Assembly (NCBI RefSeq): GCF_023517775.1
Contig: NZ_CP082904.1
Span: forward strand, 434,001 to 498,000
Direction: 5' to 3'
Length of the DNA stretch: 64,000 bases
Source of the DNA: Mixta hanseatica
GTDB taxonomy: Bacteria; Pseudomonadota; Gammaproteobacteria; Enterobacterales; Enterobacteriaceae
Positions 55,455-64,000 of this stretch are shown here, piece after piece (the stretch's first letter is position 1; each line of letters opens with the position of its first letter). The notes below the pieces were generated by a model. It worked only from the letters and a program-made list of their open reading frames with translations, had not been told where the DNA came from and made no database searches. The position numbers and the translations under genes were made by a program.

Positions 55455-56489
55455 ATGAAGCCAATTTTCAGCAGGGGGCCCTCCCTGCAGCTCCGCCTTT
55501 TTCTGGCGGTTATTGTGGCCATCGGCATTATTGTTGCCGACAGCCGCGTGGGTTCGTTTACCCAAATCCGTAACTATATGGACACGGCAGTCAGTCCATT
55601 CTATTTTCTGGCCAACGGGCCACGACAAATTCTGGACAGCGTTGCTGATACGCTGGCCTCTCGCCAGCAGCTGGAACAGGAAAATAAAGCGCTGCAGCGC
55701 GAACTCTTTCTGAAAAATAGCGAGCTGCTGATGCTGGGACAATACCGGCAGGAAAATGCGCGTCTGCGCGAACTGTTAGGATCGCCGCTGCGTCAGGATG
55801 AGCACAAGATGGTGACGCAGGTCATCTCTACCGGCACCGATCCCTATACCGATCAGGTGGTGATTGATAAAGGCAGCGTGAACGGCGTTTATGAAGGCCA
55901 GCCGGTGATTAGCGATAAAGGCGTCGTCGGGCAGGTGATTGCGGTAGGTCAGATGACCAGCCGCGTGCTGCTGATTTGCGATGCCTCGCATGCGCTGCCG
56001 ATTCAGGTACTGCGTAATGATATCCGGGTTATCGCCGCCGGCAATGGCTGCACTGAAGATCTGCAGCTGGAGCATCTGCCGGGCAATACTGATATTCGCG
56101 TCGGCGATGTGTTGGTCACTTCCGGCCTCGGTGGCCGTTTCCCGGAAGGGTATCCGGTGGCGGTGGTCTCCTCGGTGAAAGTGGATACGCAGCGCGCCTA
56201 TACGGTTATTCAGGCGCGTCCGACGGCCGGGCTGCAGCGTCTGCGCTATTTGCTGCTGCTGTGGGGCGCGGATCGTAACGGTGATATGCCGATGGCGCCG
56301 GATGAGGTTCATCGGGTAGCGAACGAACGGCTGATGCAGATGATGCCGCAGGTGCTGCCGCCTGCCGGTGAGATGGGCCCGCCGCTGCCGCCGGAAACCG
56401 AAAGCGCGCCAGCGCAGACGGCACCATCAGCCGAAAGCCGAGCCGCGGCACCGGGCAACCAGCCTGCCACACAGGGAGGCCGTCCTTGA
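55455..56489 (+). CDS. mreC: Rod-shape protein MreC
   Basis: This 344-residue bitopic membrane protein has one TM helix (about 12-30), a periplasmic coiled coil (about 70-110, [21 protein letters not shown]) and a beta-rich MreC domain. It activates the PBP2-RodA synthase. The last 65 residues are Pro/Ala/Glu-rich and low-complexity, as in other enterobacteria. The stop overlaps the mreD start by four bases. Confidence 0.98.
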   Translation: MKPIFSRGPSLQLRLFLAVIVAIGIIVADSRVGSFTQIRNYMDTAVSPFYFLANGPRQILDSVADTLASRQQLEQENKALQRELFLKNSELLMLGQYRQENARLRELLGSPLRQDEHKMVTQVISTGTDPYTDQVVIDKGSVNGVYEGQPVISDKGVVGQVIAVGQMTSRVLLICDASHALPIQVLRNDIRVIAAGNGCTEDLQLEHLPGNTDIRVGDVLVTSGLGGRFPEGYPVAVVSSVKVDTQRAYTVIQARPTAGLQRLRYLLLLWGADRNGDMPMAPDEVHRVANERLMQMMPQVLPPAGEMGPPLPPETESAPAQTAPSAESRAAAPGNQPATQGGRP

Positions 56490-56974
56490 GCCGCTATCGC
56501 AGCCACGGCCGCTGGGTTATCTGGCTCTCTTTCCTGGTGGCGCTGATACTGCAAATTATGCCGTGGCCGGACGATTTCTATATGTTTCGTCCTTCCTGGC
56601 TGTTGCTGATCCTGATCTACTGGCTGTTGGCGTTACCGCATCGGGTGAGTGTTGGCACCGGCTTTGTGATGGGCGGCATTATGGATCTTATCTCCGGTTC
56701 CACGCTGGGCGTGCGCGCGCTGGCGCTGAGCATTATCGCCTATCTGGTGGCGTTTAAGTTCCAGCTTTTCCGTAACCTGGCGTTGTGGCAACAGGCGTTA
56801 ATGGTTATGGTGCTGTCGCTGGCGATGGATGTCATTGTTTTCTGGGCTGAGTTTTTAGTTATCAATATTTCGTTCCGACCAGAGATATTCTGGAGTAGCG
56901 TAGTAGACGGTATTTTGTGGCCGTGGCTATTCTTATTGATGAGAAAGATTCGTCGTCAATTCGCTGTTCAGTAA
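56486..56974 (+). CDS. mreD: Rod-shape protein MreD
   Basis: This 162-residue inner-membrane protein has about five or six membrane helices and is a partner of MreC in the elongasome. Translation starts at a TTG (56486) that overlaps the mreC TGA (TTGA), giving [17 protein letters not shown]. The match with the E. coli protein supports the TTG. Coupled low-level translation is expected. Confidence 0.96.
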   Translation: MSRYRSHGRWVIWLSFLVALILQIMPWPDDFYMFRPSWLLLILIYWLLALPHRVSVGTGFVMGGIMDLISGSTLGVRALALSIIAYLVAFKFQLFRNLALWQQALMVMVLSLAMDVIVFWAEFLVINISFRPEIFWSSVVDGILWPWLFLLMRKIRRQFAVQ

Positions 56975-56982
56975 GGACAACT

Positions 56983-57570
56983 ATGTTATCCCTTTATCTT
57001 GCCTCCGGTTCACCGCGTCGTCGTGAACTGCTGACGCAGCTTGGCCTGCATTTCGAACGCGTTATGACTAACGTTGAAGAGCGGCGCCGCGAGGAAGAGA
57101 GCGCACAGCACTATGTGCGTCGGCTGGCGCGTGAAAAAGCCCAGGCGGGCGTCGCGGCGGCGCCGCAGGATCTGCCGGTGCTGGGCGCCGATACCATTGT
57201 GGTGCTGAACGGCGAAGTGCTGGAAAAGCCGCGCGATGCGCGGCATGCTGAAGAGATGCTGACGCGCCTCTCCGGTCAGACGCATCAGGTGCTGACGGCG
57301 GTGGCGCTGGCGGATCGTCAGCGTGAGCTTGATTGTCTGGTCACCACGGAGGTGACATTCCGCTTGCTGACGCCGCAGGATATTCATGACTACATCGCCA
57401 GCGGCGAGCCGATGGATAAAGCGGGCGCTTACGGTATTCAGGGGCTTGGCGGCAATTTTGTCAGAAAAATTAACGGAAGCTATCACGCCGTGGTTGGCCT
57501 GCCGCTGGTGGAAACCCGCGAACTGCTCAGCCATTTTCAATCGTTGCGTGAGGTAAGTAAGGGGAGATGA
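56983..57570 (+). CDS. yhdE: Maf-type nucleotide pyrophosphatase (dTTP/UTP)
   Basis: This 195-residue house-cleaning enzyme hydrolyses dTTP, UTP and related modified nucleotides. The [10 protein letters not shown] motif ([15 protein letters not shown]) is near the N-terminus, and the catalytic aspartate is in [18 protein letters not shown]. The start at 56983, 8 bases after mreD with AAGGAC, is chosen; an upstream in-frame extension lies inside mreD. It overlaps rng by one base if rng starts at 57570. Confidence 0.95.
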   Translation: MLSLYLASGSPRRRELLTQLGLHFERVMTNVEERRREEESAQHYVRRLAREKAQAGVAAAPQDLPVLGADTIVVLNGEVLEKPRDARHAEEMLTRLSGQTHQVLTAVALADRQRELDCLVTTEVTFRLLTPQDIHDYIASGEPMDKAGAYGIQGLGGNFVRKINGSYHAVVGLPLVETRELLSHFQSLREVSKGR

Positions 57571-59039
57571 TGACGGCTGAGCTACTGGTTAACGTCACGC
57601 CATCAGAAACGCGCGTGGCCTACATTGACGGCGGTATCCTGCAGGAAATTCATATCGAACGCGAAGCGAAACGCGGCATCGTCGGCAATATCTATAAAGG
57701 CCGCGTAAGTCGGGTGCTGCCGGGCATGCAGGCCGCGTTTGTCGATATCGGCCTGGATAAAGCGGCGTTTCTGCACGCCTCCGATATTATGCCGCATACC
57801 GAATGCGTGGCTGGCGAAGAACAGAAGAACTTCAGCGTCAGGGATATCGCCGAGCTGGTGCGTCAGGGCCAGGATCTGATGGTGCAGGTGGTAAAGGATC
57901 CGCTGGGCACCAAAGGGGCGCGCCTTACTACCGACATTACCTTGCCTTCGCGCTATCTGGTGTTTATGCCGGGCGCCTCGCACGTGGGCGTATCGCAGCG
58001 CATTGAAAGCGAAGCCGAGCGCGATCGCCTGAAGGCGGTGGTTTCCGCCTGGTGCGACGAGCAGGGCGGCTTTATCATTCGTACCGCGGCGGAAGGCATT
58101 GGCGAAGAGGAGCTGGCGCAGGACGCCGCGTTTCTTAAGCGCCTGTGGACCAAGGTGATCGAGCGTAAAAAGCGCAATAAAACGCGCTGCCGCCTGTATG
58201 GCGAGTTAGCTCTGGCGCAGCGCGTACTGCGTGATTTTGCCGATAGCGCGCTCGATCGTATTCGTGTCGATTCACGACTGACCTATGAGCTACTGCTGGA
58301 ATTCACCTCTGAATATATGCCGGAAATGACCGCCAAGCTGGAGCATTACAGCGGCCGTCAGCCGATTTTCGATCTCTATGACGTGGAGAATGAAATTCAG
58401 CGTTCGCTCGATCGTAAGGTTGAGCTGAAGTCGGGCGGCTATCTGATCATCGACCAGACGGAAGCGATGACCACCATCGATATCAATACCGGCGCCTTCG
58501 TCGGTCATCGCAACCTTGATGAAACCATCTTTAACACCAATATCGAAGCGACGCAGGCGATTGCGCGCCAGCTACGACTGCGCAACCTTGGCGGCATCAT
58601 TATTATCGATTTTATCGATATGAATAATGAAGAGCATCGTCGCCGCGTGCTGCACTCGCTGGACAGCGCGCTGAGTAAAGATCGGGTGAAAACCAGCATT
58701 AACGGCTTCTCCGCGCTGGGGCTGGTGGAAATGACACGCAAGCGGACCCGGGAAAGCATTGAGCATGTGCTGTGTCAGGACTGCCCGGTCTGTAAAGGTC
58801 GCGGTACGCTGAAAACCGTCGAAACCGTCTGCTACGAAATCATGCGTGAAATTGTGCGCGTTCATCATGCCTATGATTCCGACCGTTTCCTGGTCTATGT
58901 ATCACCCACCGTGGGCGAGGCGCTGAAAAGCGACGAGTCGCACGCGCTGGCCGAAGTGGAACTGTTTGTCGGCAAGCAGGTGAAAGTGCAGATCGAACCG
59001 CTTTACACTCAGGAACAGTTCGACGTCGTGATGATGTAA
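57570..59039 (+). CDS. rng: Ribonuclease G
   Basis: This 489-residue endoribonuclease matures the 5' end of 16S rRNA and decays certain mRNAs. An S1 domain spans about 38-128. The catalytic Mg ligands are in TTIDINTGAFVG and IIIDFIDMNNEEHRR. The zinc-link CQDCPVCKGRG holds the dimers together. The ATG at 57570 ([16 protein letters not shown]) gives the exact E. coli length. An ATG three bases upstream (57567) is an alternative. Confidence 0.97.
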   Translation: MTAELLVNVTPSETRVAYIDGGILQEIHIEREAKRGIVGNIYKGRVSRVLPGMQAAFVDIGLDKAAFLHASDIMPHTECVAGEEQKNFSVRDIAELVRQGQDLMVQVVKDPLGTKGARLTTDITLPSRYLVFMPGASHVGVSQRIESEAERDRLKAVVSAWCDEQGGFIIRTAAEGIGEEELAQDAAFLKRLWTKVIERKKRNKTRCRLYGELALAQRVLRDFADSALDRIRVDSRLTYELLLEFTSEYMPEMTAKLEHYSGRQPIFDLYDVENEIQRSLDRKVELKSGGYLIIDQTEAMTTIDINTGAFVGHRNLDETIFNTNIEATQAIARQLRLRNLGGIIIIDFIDMNNEEHRRRVLHSLDSALSKDRVKTSINGFSALGLVEMTRKRTRESIEHVLCQDCPVCKGRGTLKTVETVCYEIMREIVRVHHAYDSDRFLVYVSPTVGEALKSDESHALAEVELFVGKQVKVQIEPLYTQEQFDVVMM

Positions 59040-59217
59040 AATCTGGTTAATATTTTGGTCTGCCTTTGACGATTTCTCTCCAGTCAAGCGCTAAAAATGC
59101 GCGTCTGTTTCAGGTAAACTCTGCTGACCTGATTCTCCCTGGCTGCTGCAACGGCACGTTCGGGAATAGGAGCCAGCTTATTCATCCGTTCAGTGTGCGC
59201 AAGGCAAGGAGAGGTGT

Positions 59218-62200
59218 GTGAGGCAACTGCCCAGGATCCTGTTACTTACAGGCGCTGCGGTAATCGTGATCGTTGCGCTACTGGTCAGTGGCTTGCGGCT
59301 GGTGATGCCGCAGCTTAATCATCATCGCAGCGCGCTGCTCAGCGCCGTTTCCTCGGCGACCGGTTTAACCGTTGATGCCGCTTCCCTGAACGGGCGTTGG
59401 GAAAACTTCGGGCCAACGCTGGATGTGCGTCAGCTGGCGGTTTCCCTGCCCGACGGCGGTTCGCTGGATATCAACCGCGTGACGCTGGCGCTGGATGTCT
59501 GGCAATCTCTGTTACATGCCCGCTGGCAGTTTCGTGAGCTGACCTTCTGGCAGCTCGATTTCGATAGCCGTTCGCCGCTCATCAGTAATGATAAAAATAA
59601 CCATACGTTAAAGGCGGGGCAAATCAATGAACTGTTCCTGCGACAGTTCGATCACTTCGATCTACGCGATAGCCGCATTCGCTTCCAGACCCTTTCCGGT
59701 CAGCGTGCCGAACTGTCGATCCCGCGTCTGAGCTGGCTAAACGAAAAAGCGCGTCACCGTGCGGAAGGGGAAGTGAACCTCTCCAGCTTTACCGGCCAGC
59801 ATGGCGTGGTACAGGTACGTCTGGATTTGCATGATGAAAACGGCCTGCTGAACGATGGTCGCATCTGGTTACAGGCGGACGATGTCGATCTCAAGCCCTG
59901 GCTGGGACAATGGATGCGCGACAACACCACGTTGCAGAGTGCGCGCTTCAGCCTGGCCGCCTGGCTAAGCCTGAAAGAGGGTGAAGTCTATGATGGCGAT
60001 GTCTGGCTGAAACAGGGCGGCGCGCGCTGGCAGGGTGATAAGCAAGCGCATCGGCTGGACGTGGATAACCTGACGATGCATCTGGCGCGCTGGCGCAGCG
60101 GCTGGACGGTCACTGTGCCGCAAAATAGCCTGCGTACCGACGGCCAGGCCTGGCCAAAAGGGCACTTTTCTCTTGCCTGGCTGCCGCAGCACGCTATCGG
60201 CCCGGATCCGCAGAATGTGGAAGAGCTGCGCGTACGCGCTACCGGGCTGCATCTGCAACGGCTGGAGCCGTTAATTCCGCTATTTTCTCGCCTGTCCCCT
60301 CAGATGCTGGAAAACTGGCGCACCCTGCAGCCGCAGGGGAAAATTGATGCGCTGGCGCTGGATATTCCGCTGCAGCAGCCTGATCAAACCCGCTTTCAGG
60401 CGCGCTGGCACGATTTAAGCTGGCAACACTGGCAGTTGCTGCCCGGCGCGCAGCATGTCAGCGGCACACTGAGCGGCAGCCTGCCGGATGGGCGTCTGGA
60501 TATTGGCATTAAGGATGCGGTAATGCCTTACGGCACGATGTTCCGCGCCCCGCTGGAGATCAGCAGCGCCACCGGCACGCTAAGCTGGCAGCGCAGTGAA
60601 AATGCGTTGGCGCTACAGGGCAAAAACCTGGATGTGCAGGCGCGATCCCTGTGGGCCAAAGGGGATTTCAGCTATCGCCAGGGCGCGGGGCTGGCGCCAC
60701 GTCTCGATATTCTGGCCGGTATCAACGTAACCGATGCCGGCGACGCCTGGCGCTATTTCCCTGAGCCTCTGATGGGCACCCATCTTACTGACTATCTCAG
60801 CGGCGCCATCAAGGGCGGTCAGGCGACTAACGCCACGCTGCTGTTCGCCGGCAATCCGAAACTGTTCCCCTTCCGCCATAACGACGGCATGTTTGAAGTC
60901 GCGGTGCCGCTGCGTCGGGCAAGCTACGCTTTCCAACCGGGCTGGCCCGCGCTTGAAAACATGGATATCGATCTCGACTTTGTTAACGATGGCCTGTGGA
61001 TGAAAGCAAAGCAGGCGATGCTCGGGAAGGTGCAGGCAAATAACGTTAGCGCCGTCATACCGGATTACTTGAAAGAGAAGCTGATCATCAACGGCGATCT
61101 ACGCGGCGAGGCGGCGGATATTCATGACTATTTTAAGCAGACGCCGTTACGATCTTCGCTGGGCGCCGCGCTGGATGAGCTACAGCTAAGCGGGCAGACC
61201 GGCGGACATTTACAGCTGGATATCCCGCTGGACGGCAAGCTGGTTCATGCGCGCGGCGATGTACAACTTGCTGATAACAGTCTGTTTGTCGTGCCGCTGA
61301 ATAGTCGGTTAACCGCACTCAACGGCAGCTTTACCTATGATAACGGCAACCTGCGCAGCGATACGCTGCGGGCCAACTGGTTCGGACAGCCGGTGACGGT
61401 TGATTTCCATACCGAAGAGCGCCCGCAGGATTATCAAATCGGCGTTAATCTGGCGGCAGACTGGCAGGTGAATAAACTGTCGCCGCTGCCTGCCGGGGTC
61501 AGCCAACAGCTGAAGGGCACGCTCCCCTGGCGGGGAGATGTAGCGATAAAGCTACCGCATCAGGGCGGGGCGAATTATAAGATCAATCTCACCGGCGACC
61601 TGAAAGAAGTAAGCAGTAACTTACCTTCGCCGTTGGGCAAAAAGCGCGGCGAAGCGTTGCCGCTGAAGATCACCGCCACCGGCGATCTGCAACACTTTGA
61701 TTTACAGGGCGCGATAGCGAATCGGCAGCGTTTTAACAGCCGCTGGCTGCTCGGGAAACAGCTGCGCCTCGATCGCGGTATCTGGCTGAACGAGGCGAAA
61801 AGCACGCCCGCCTTACCGGACACGCGCGGCATGACGCTGCACCTGCCGCCGCTGGATGGCGACAGCTGGCTGAAACTGTTGATGGCCAACGGCGGAACGC
61901 AGAACCCCACGCCAAAAGCGGGCGGCGGTAGCGCCATCAGTAGTAACAGGCTGCCGGGCGATATCACGCTGAGCACCCCCGCGCTTCAGCTGGCGGGTCA
62001 GCAGTGGCACGATACGCAGGTAACGCTACGGCAGTTAATGGCCGGCGGCATACAGGTTGACGCGCAAAGTAAGGAGATCAACGGCCAGCTAGATATTCCT
62101 GCCAGCGGTCCGTGGCGCGCGCATCTTGGCTGGCTTTATTACAATCCTGAATGGAAAAGCAACAGCGACGCCTCTGGCACCGCATTGTCGCAGGAAAGCA

Positions 62201-63048
62201 TGGCGATTAACTTTGCCGCCTGGCCGGCGTTGCAGATTAACTGTGACGAATGCTGGCTGCGCGGGCAAAAATTCGGCCGTATCCAGGCCAACCTGACGCC
62301 GCAGAACGATACCTTAACCTTGACCAATGGCCTGGTGGATACCGGCAGTTCGCGTCTGAGCGTGAGCGGAGAGTGGGTGAATCGTGCTAATGAACAGCGC
62401 ACCTCGCTTAAAGGCAAGCTGAGCGGCAGCAATATCAATAATGCGACCAACTGGTTCGGCGTCAATACGCCGCTGCGCGATGCGCCTTTTGCGCTGGAAT
62501 ATGATTTGCACTGGCGCGCCGCGCCCTGGCAACCGTCGGAATCTTCATTGAGCGGGCTGCTGAAAACCCATTTTGGTAAAGGGCAAATCGCAGATGTCAG
62601 TAGCGGACGCGCTGGCCAGCTGTTGCGTCTGGTGAGCTTCGATGCGCTATTGCGCAAGCTGCGTCTCGATTTTAACGATACCTTTAGCGAAGGCTTCTGG
62701 TTTGACTCGATTAACGGCACGGCATGGATTAAAGATGGCGTGATGCAAACCGACAATTTACTGGTCGATGGCCTTGAGGCGGATATCGCCATGCAGGGCA
62801 AGCTGGATCTGGTGCAGCGGCAGATCGATATGGAGGCGGTCGTCGCGCCTGAAATCTCGGCATCGGTAGGCGTCGCCACCGCATTCGTTATCAATCCCGT
62901 GGTCGGCGCGGCGGTTTTCGCCGCCAGCAAAGTGCTGGCGCCGCTGTGGAACAAAATTTCGCTGCTGCGTTATCACATCAGCGGACCGATAGATAAGCCG
63001 GAAATTAACGAAGTGCTGCGTAAACCGCGCGAAAAGAGCGCGAAGTGA
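59218..63048 (+). CDS. yhdP: AsmA-like envelope protein YhdP
   Basis: This 1276-residue protein has one N-terminal membrane helix (LLLTGAAVIVIVALLVSGL, about residues 8-26) and a very long beta-rich periplasmic body of the AsmA-like/DUF3971 type. In E. coli YhdP, with TamB and YdbH, moves phospholipids to the outer membrane. The C-terminal region with VGAAVFAASKVLAPLWNK is conserved. The start is a GTG at 59218 with AAGGAGAG upstream. The gap from rng is 178 bases. Confidence 0.95.
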   Translation: MRQLPRILLLTGAAVIVIVALLVSGLRLVMPQLNHHRSALLSAVSSATGLTVDAASLNGRWENFGPTLDVRQLAVSLPDGGSLDINRVTLALDVWQSLLHARWQFRELTFWQLDFDSRSPLISNDKNNHTLKAGQINELFLRQFDHFDLRDSRIRFQTLSGQRAELSIPRLSWLNEKARHRAEGEVNLSSFTGQHGVVQVRLDLHDENGLLNDGRIWLQADDVDLKPWLGQWMRDNTTLQSARFSLAAWLSLKEGEVYDGDVWLKQGGARWQGDKQAHRLDVDNLTMHLARWRSGWTVTVPQNSLRTDGQAWPKGHFSLAWLPQHAIGPDPQNVEELRVRATGLHLQRLEPLIPLFSRLSPQMLENWRTLQPQGKIDALALDIPLQQPDQTRFQARWHDLSWQHWQLLPGAQHVSGTLSGSLPDGRLDIGIKDAVMPYGTMFRAPLEISSATGTLSWQRSENALALQGKNLDVQARSLWAKGDFSYRQGAGLAPRLDILAGINVTDAGDAWRYFPEPLMGTHLTDYLSGAIKGGQATNATLLFAGNPKLFPFRHNDGMFEVAVPLRRASYAFQPGWPALENMDIDLDFVNDGLWMKAKQAMLGKVQANNVSAVIPDYLKEKLIINGDLRGEAADIHDYFKQTPLRSSLGAALDELQLSGQTGGHLQLDIPLDGKLVHARGDVQLADNSLFVVPLNSRLTALNGSFTYDNGNLRSDTLRANWFGQPVTVDFHTEERPQDYQIGVNLAADWQVNKLSPLPAGVSQQLKGTLPWRGDVAIKLPHQGGANYKINLTGDLKEVSSNLPSPLGKKRGEALPLKITATGDLQHFDLQGAIANRQRFNSRWLLGKQLRLDRGIWLNEAKSTPALPDTRGMTLHLPPLDGDSWLKLLMANGGTQNPTPKAGGGSAISSNRLPGDITLSTPALQLAGQQWHDTQVTLRQLMAGGIQVDAQSKEINGQLDIPASGPWRAHLGWLYYNPEWKSNSDASGTALSQESMAINFAAWPALQINCDECWLRGQKFGRIQANLTPQNDTLTLTNGLVDTGSSRLSVSGEWVNRANEQRTSLKGKLSGSNINNATNWFGVNTPLRDAPFALEYDLHWRAAPWQPSESSLSGLLKTHFGKGQIADVSSGRAGQLLRLVSFDALLRKLRLDFNDTFSEGFWFDSINGTAWIKDGVMQTDNLLVDGLEADIAMQGKLDLVQRQIDMEAVVAPEISASVGVATAFVINPVVGAAVFAASKVLAPLWNKISLLRYHISGPIDKPEINEVLRKPREKSAK

Positions 63049-63112
63049 ATTTGACGCCGCAGGGGAATTACCGCAGGCTATAGCAATAATGTCACACAAC
63101 GAGTGAGAAACG

Positions 63113-64000
63113 ATGAGTCTGAATCTGGTAAGTGAGCAATTGCTAACTGCGAACAACATCAATCAGCAGGATTTGTTCACCCTGCTTGGGCAGCTTTCAG
63201 AACGTCGCCTGGATTATGCCGACCTCTATTTCCAGTCCAGCTACCATGAGTCCTGGGTGCTGGAAGATCGCATCATTAAAGATGGCTCCTGGAATATCGA
63301 TCAGGGCGTTGGGGTACGCGCCGTTAGCGGTGAAAAAACCGGCTTCGCCTATGCCGATCAGATCACCCTGAACGCGCTGCAGCTGAGCGCTCAGGCCGCG
63401 CGCAGCATTGTACGCGAGCAGGGCAACGGCAAGGCGCAGGCGCTGGCGGCGGTAACGCACCCGGCGCTCTATCCCGCTTTCGATCCGTTACAAAGCCTGT
63501 CGCGTGAAGAAAAAATCGCCCTGCTGCACCGCGTCGATAGCGCGGCGCGCGCGGCGGATAAGCGCGTGCAGGAAGTCAGCGCCAGCCTGAGCGGCGTGTA
63601 TGAACTGGTGCTGGTGGCGGCCACCGACGGCACGTTGGCGGCAGACGTTCGTCCGCTGGTGCGCCTGTCGATAAGCGTACTGGTGGAAGAGGATGGTAAA
63701 CGCGAGCGCGGCGCCAGCGGCGGCGGCGGACGTACCGGCTATGATTTCTTCCTGGCTGATGAGGCAGGCGAAGTGCGGGCGGAGCGCTGGGCGCGCGAAG
63801 CGGTACGCATGGCGCTGGTCAATCTCTCCGCCGTAGCGGCGCCAGCGGGATCCATCCCGGTGGTACTGGGCGCTGGCTGGCCGGGCGTACTGCTGCACGA
63901 AGCGGTCGGGCATGGTCTGGAAGGCGATTTTAACCGTCGCGGCACCTCGATGTTCAGCGGTCAGATGGGCAAGCTGGTGGCCTCTGAACTTTGTACGGTG
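63113..64000 (+). CDS. tldD: Metalloprotease TldD, N-terminal part
   Basis: The first 296 residues, beginning [22 protein letters not shown], are open at the window end. TldD with TldE (PmbA) forms a zinc protease that trims peptides such as microcin B17 precursor and CcdA. The zinc motif [12 protein letters not shown] is present near residue 263. It lies 64 bases after yhdP. The remainder of the gene is outside the window. Confidence 0.96.
   Translation, partial: MSLNLVSEQLLTANNINQQDLFTLLGQLSERRLDYADLYFQSSYHESWVLEDRIIKDGSWNIDQGVGVRAVSGEKTGFAYADQITLNALQLSAQAARSIVREQGNGKAQALAAVTHPALYPAFDPLQSLSREEKIALLHRVDSAARAADKRVQEVSASLSGVYELVLVAATDGTLAADVRPLVRLSISVLVEEDGKRERGASGGGGRTGYDFFLADEAGEVRAERWAREAVRMALVNLSAVAAPAGSIPVVLGAGWPGVLLHEAVGHGLEGDFNRRGTSMFSGQMGKLVASELCTV

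Overview
The window is a core chromosomal segment of an enterobacterium. Gene order from the end of the str operon through the S10, spc and alpha ribosomal-protein operons, zntR-arfA-mscL-trkA-rsmB-fmt-def-dprA-smg-yrdD-tsaC-aroE-yrdB-yrdA, an rrnD-type rRNA operon, yhdWXYZ, fis-dusB-prmA-panF-yhdT-accCB, acuI, csrD, mreBCD, maf, rng, yhdP and tldD follows Escherichia coli closely. Several departures point away from E. coli itself. A GH18 chitinase sits between bfd and bfr, with no gsp secretion genes. A type II dehydroquinase (aroQ) and msrPQ lie next to accBC. An alpha carbonic anhydrase lies between prmA and dusB. An lpxP-like acyltransferase occupies the place of the E. coli acrEF region. 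I infer a member of the Erwiniaceae (Pantoea, Mixta or Erwinia-like). The genus is not proven by anything I could compute.

Layout. 1-1467: end of fusA, and tufA. 1468-5100: iron-storage genes bfd and bfr split by the chitinase. 5100-19226: about 30 translation genes plus secY and rpoA, with recognisable S10 and alpha leader RNAs. 19303-20420: yhdN, zntR and arfA on the plus strand. 20430-25196: mscL, trkA, rsmB, fmt and def on the minus strand. 25324-29105: dprA to yrdB on the plus strand, converging on yrdA. 29786-35708: rRNA operon 16S - tRNA-Ile - tRNA-Ala - 23S - 5S - tRNA-Thr - 5S with P1, P2 and a terminator. 35864-40127: a polar amino-acid ABC importer behind a near-consensus sigma-54 promoter. 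40363-51873: a long minus-strand block of lpxP-like, fis, dusB, carbonic anhydrase, prmA, panF, yhdT, accC, accB, aroQ, msrQ, msrP and acuI. 52087-64000: csrD, mreBCD, maf, rng, yhdP and the start of tldD on the plus strand.

How the parts fit. Most of the window is growth machinery: ribosome, RNA polymerase alpha, rRNA, Sec channel, Fis, fatty-acid initiation and cell-shape genes. Stress and nutrient functions are interleaved: iron storage with a Fur-type promoter, ribosome rescue by ArfA, osmotic release by MscL, zinc response by ZntR, methionine sulfoxide repair, and nitrogen-regulated amino-acid uptake.

I see no CRISPR array, prophage, insertion sequence or defence island, and no convincing undescribed multigene system. 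The signals that known genes do not explain are non-coding. Two (CAGCC)n arrays, with G-quadruplex potential on the minus strand, lie just beyond the tufA and rrnD terminators. Two large palindromes lie in the spacers of the rRNA operon. Several strong intercistronic hairpins are also described below.
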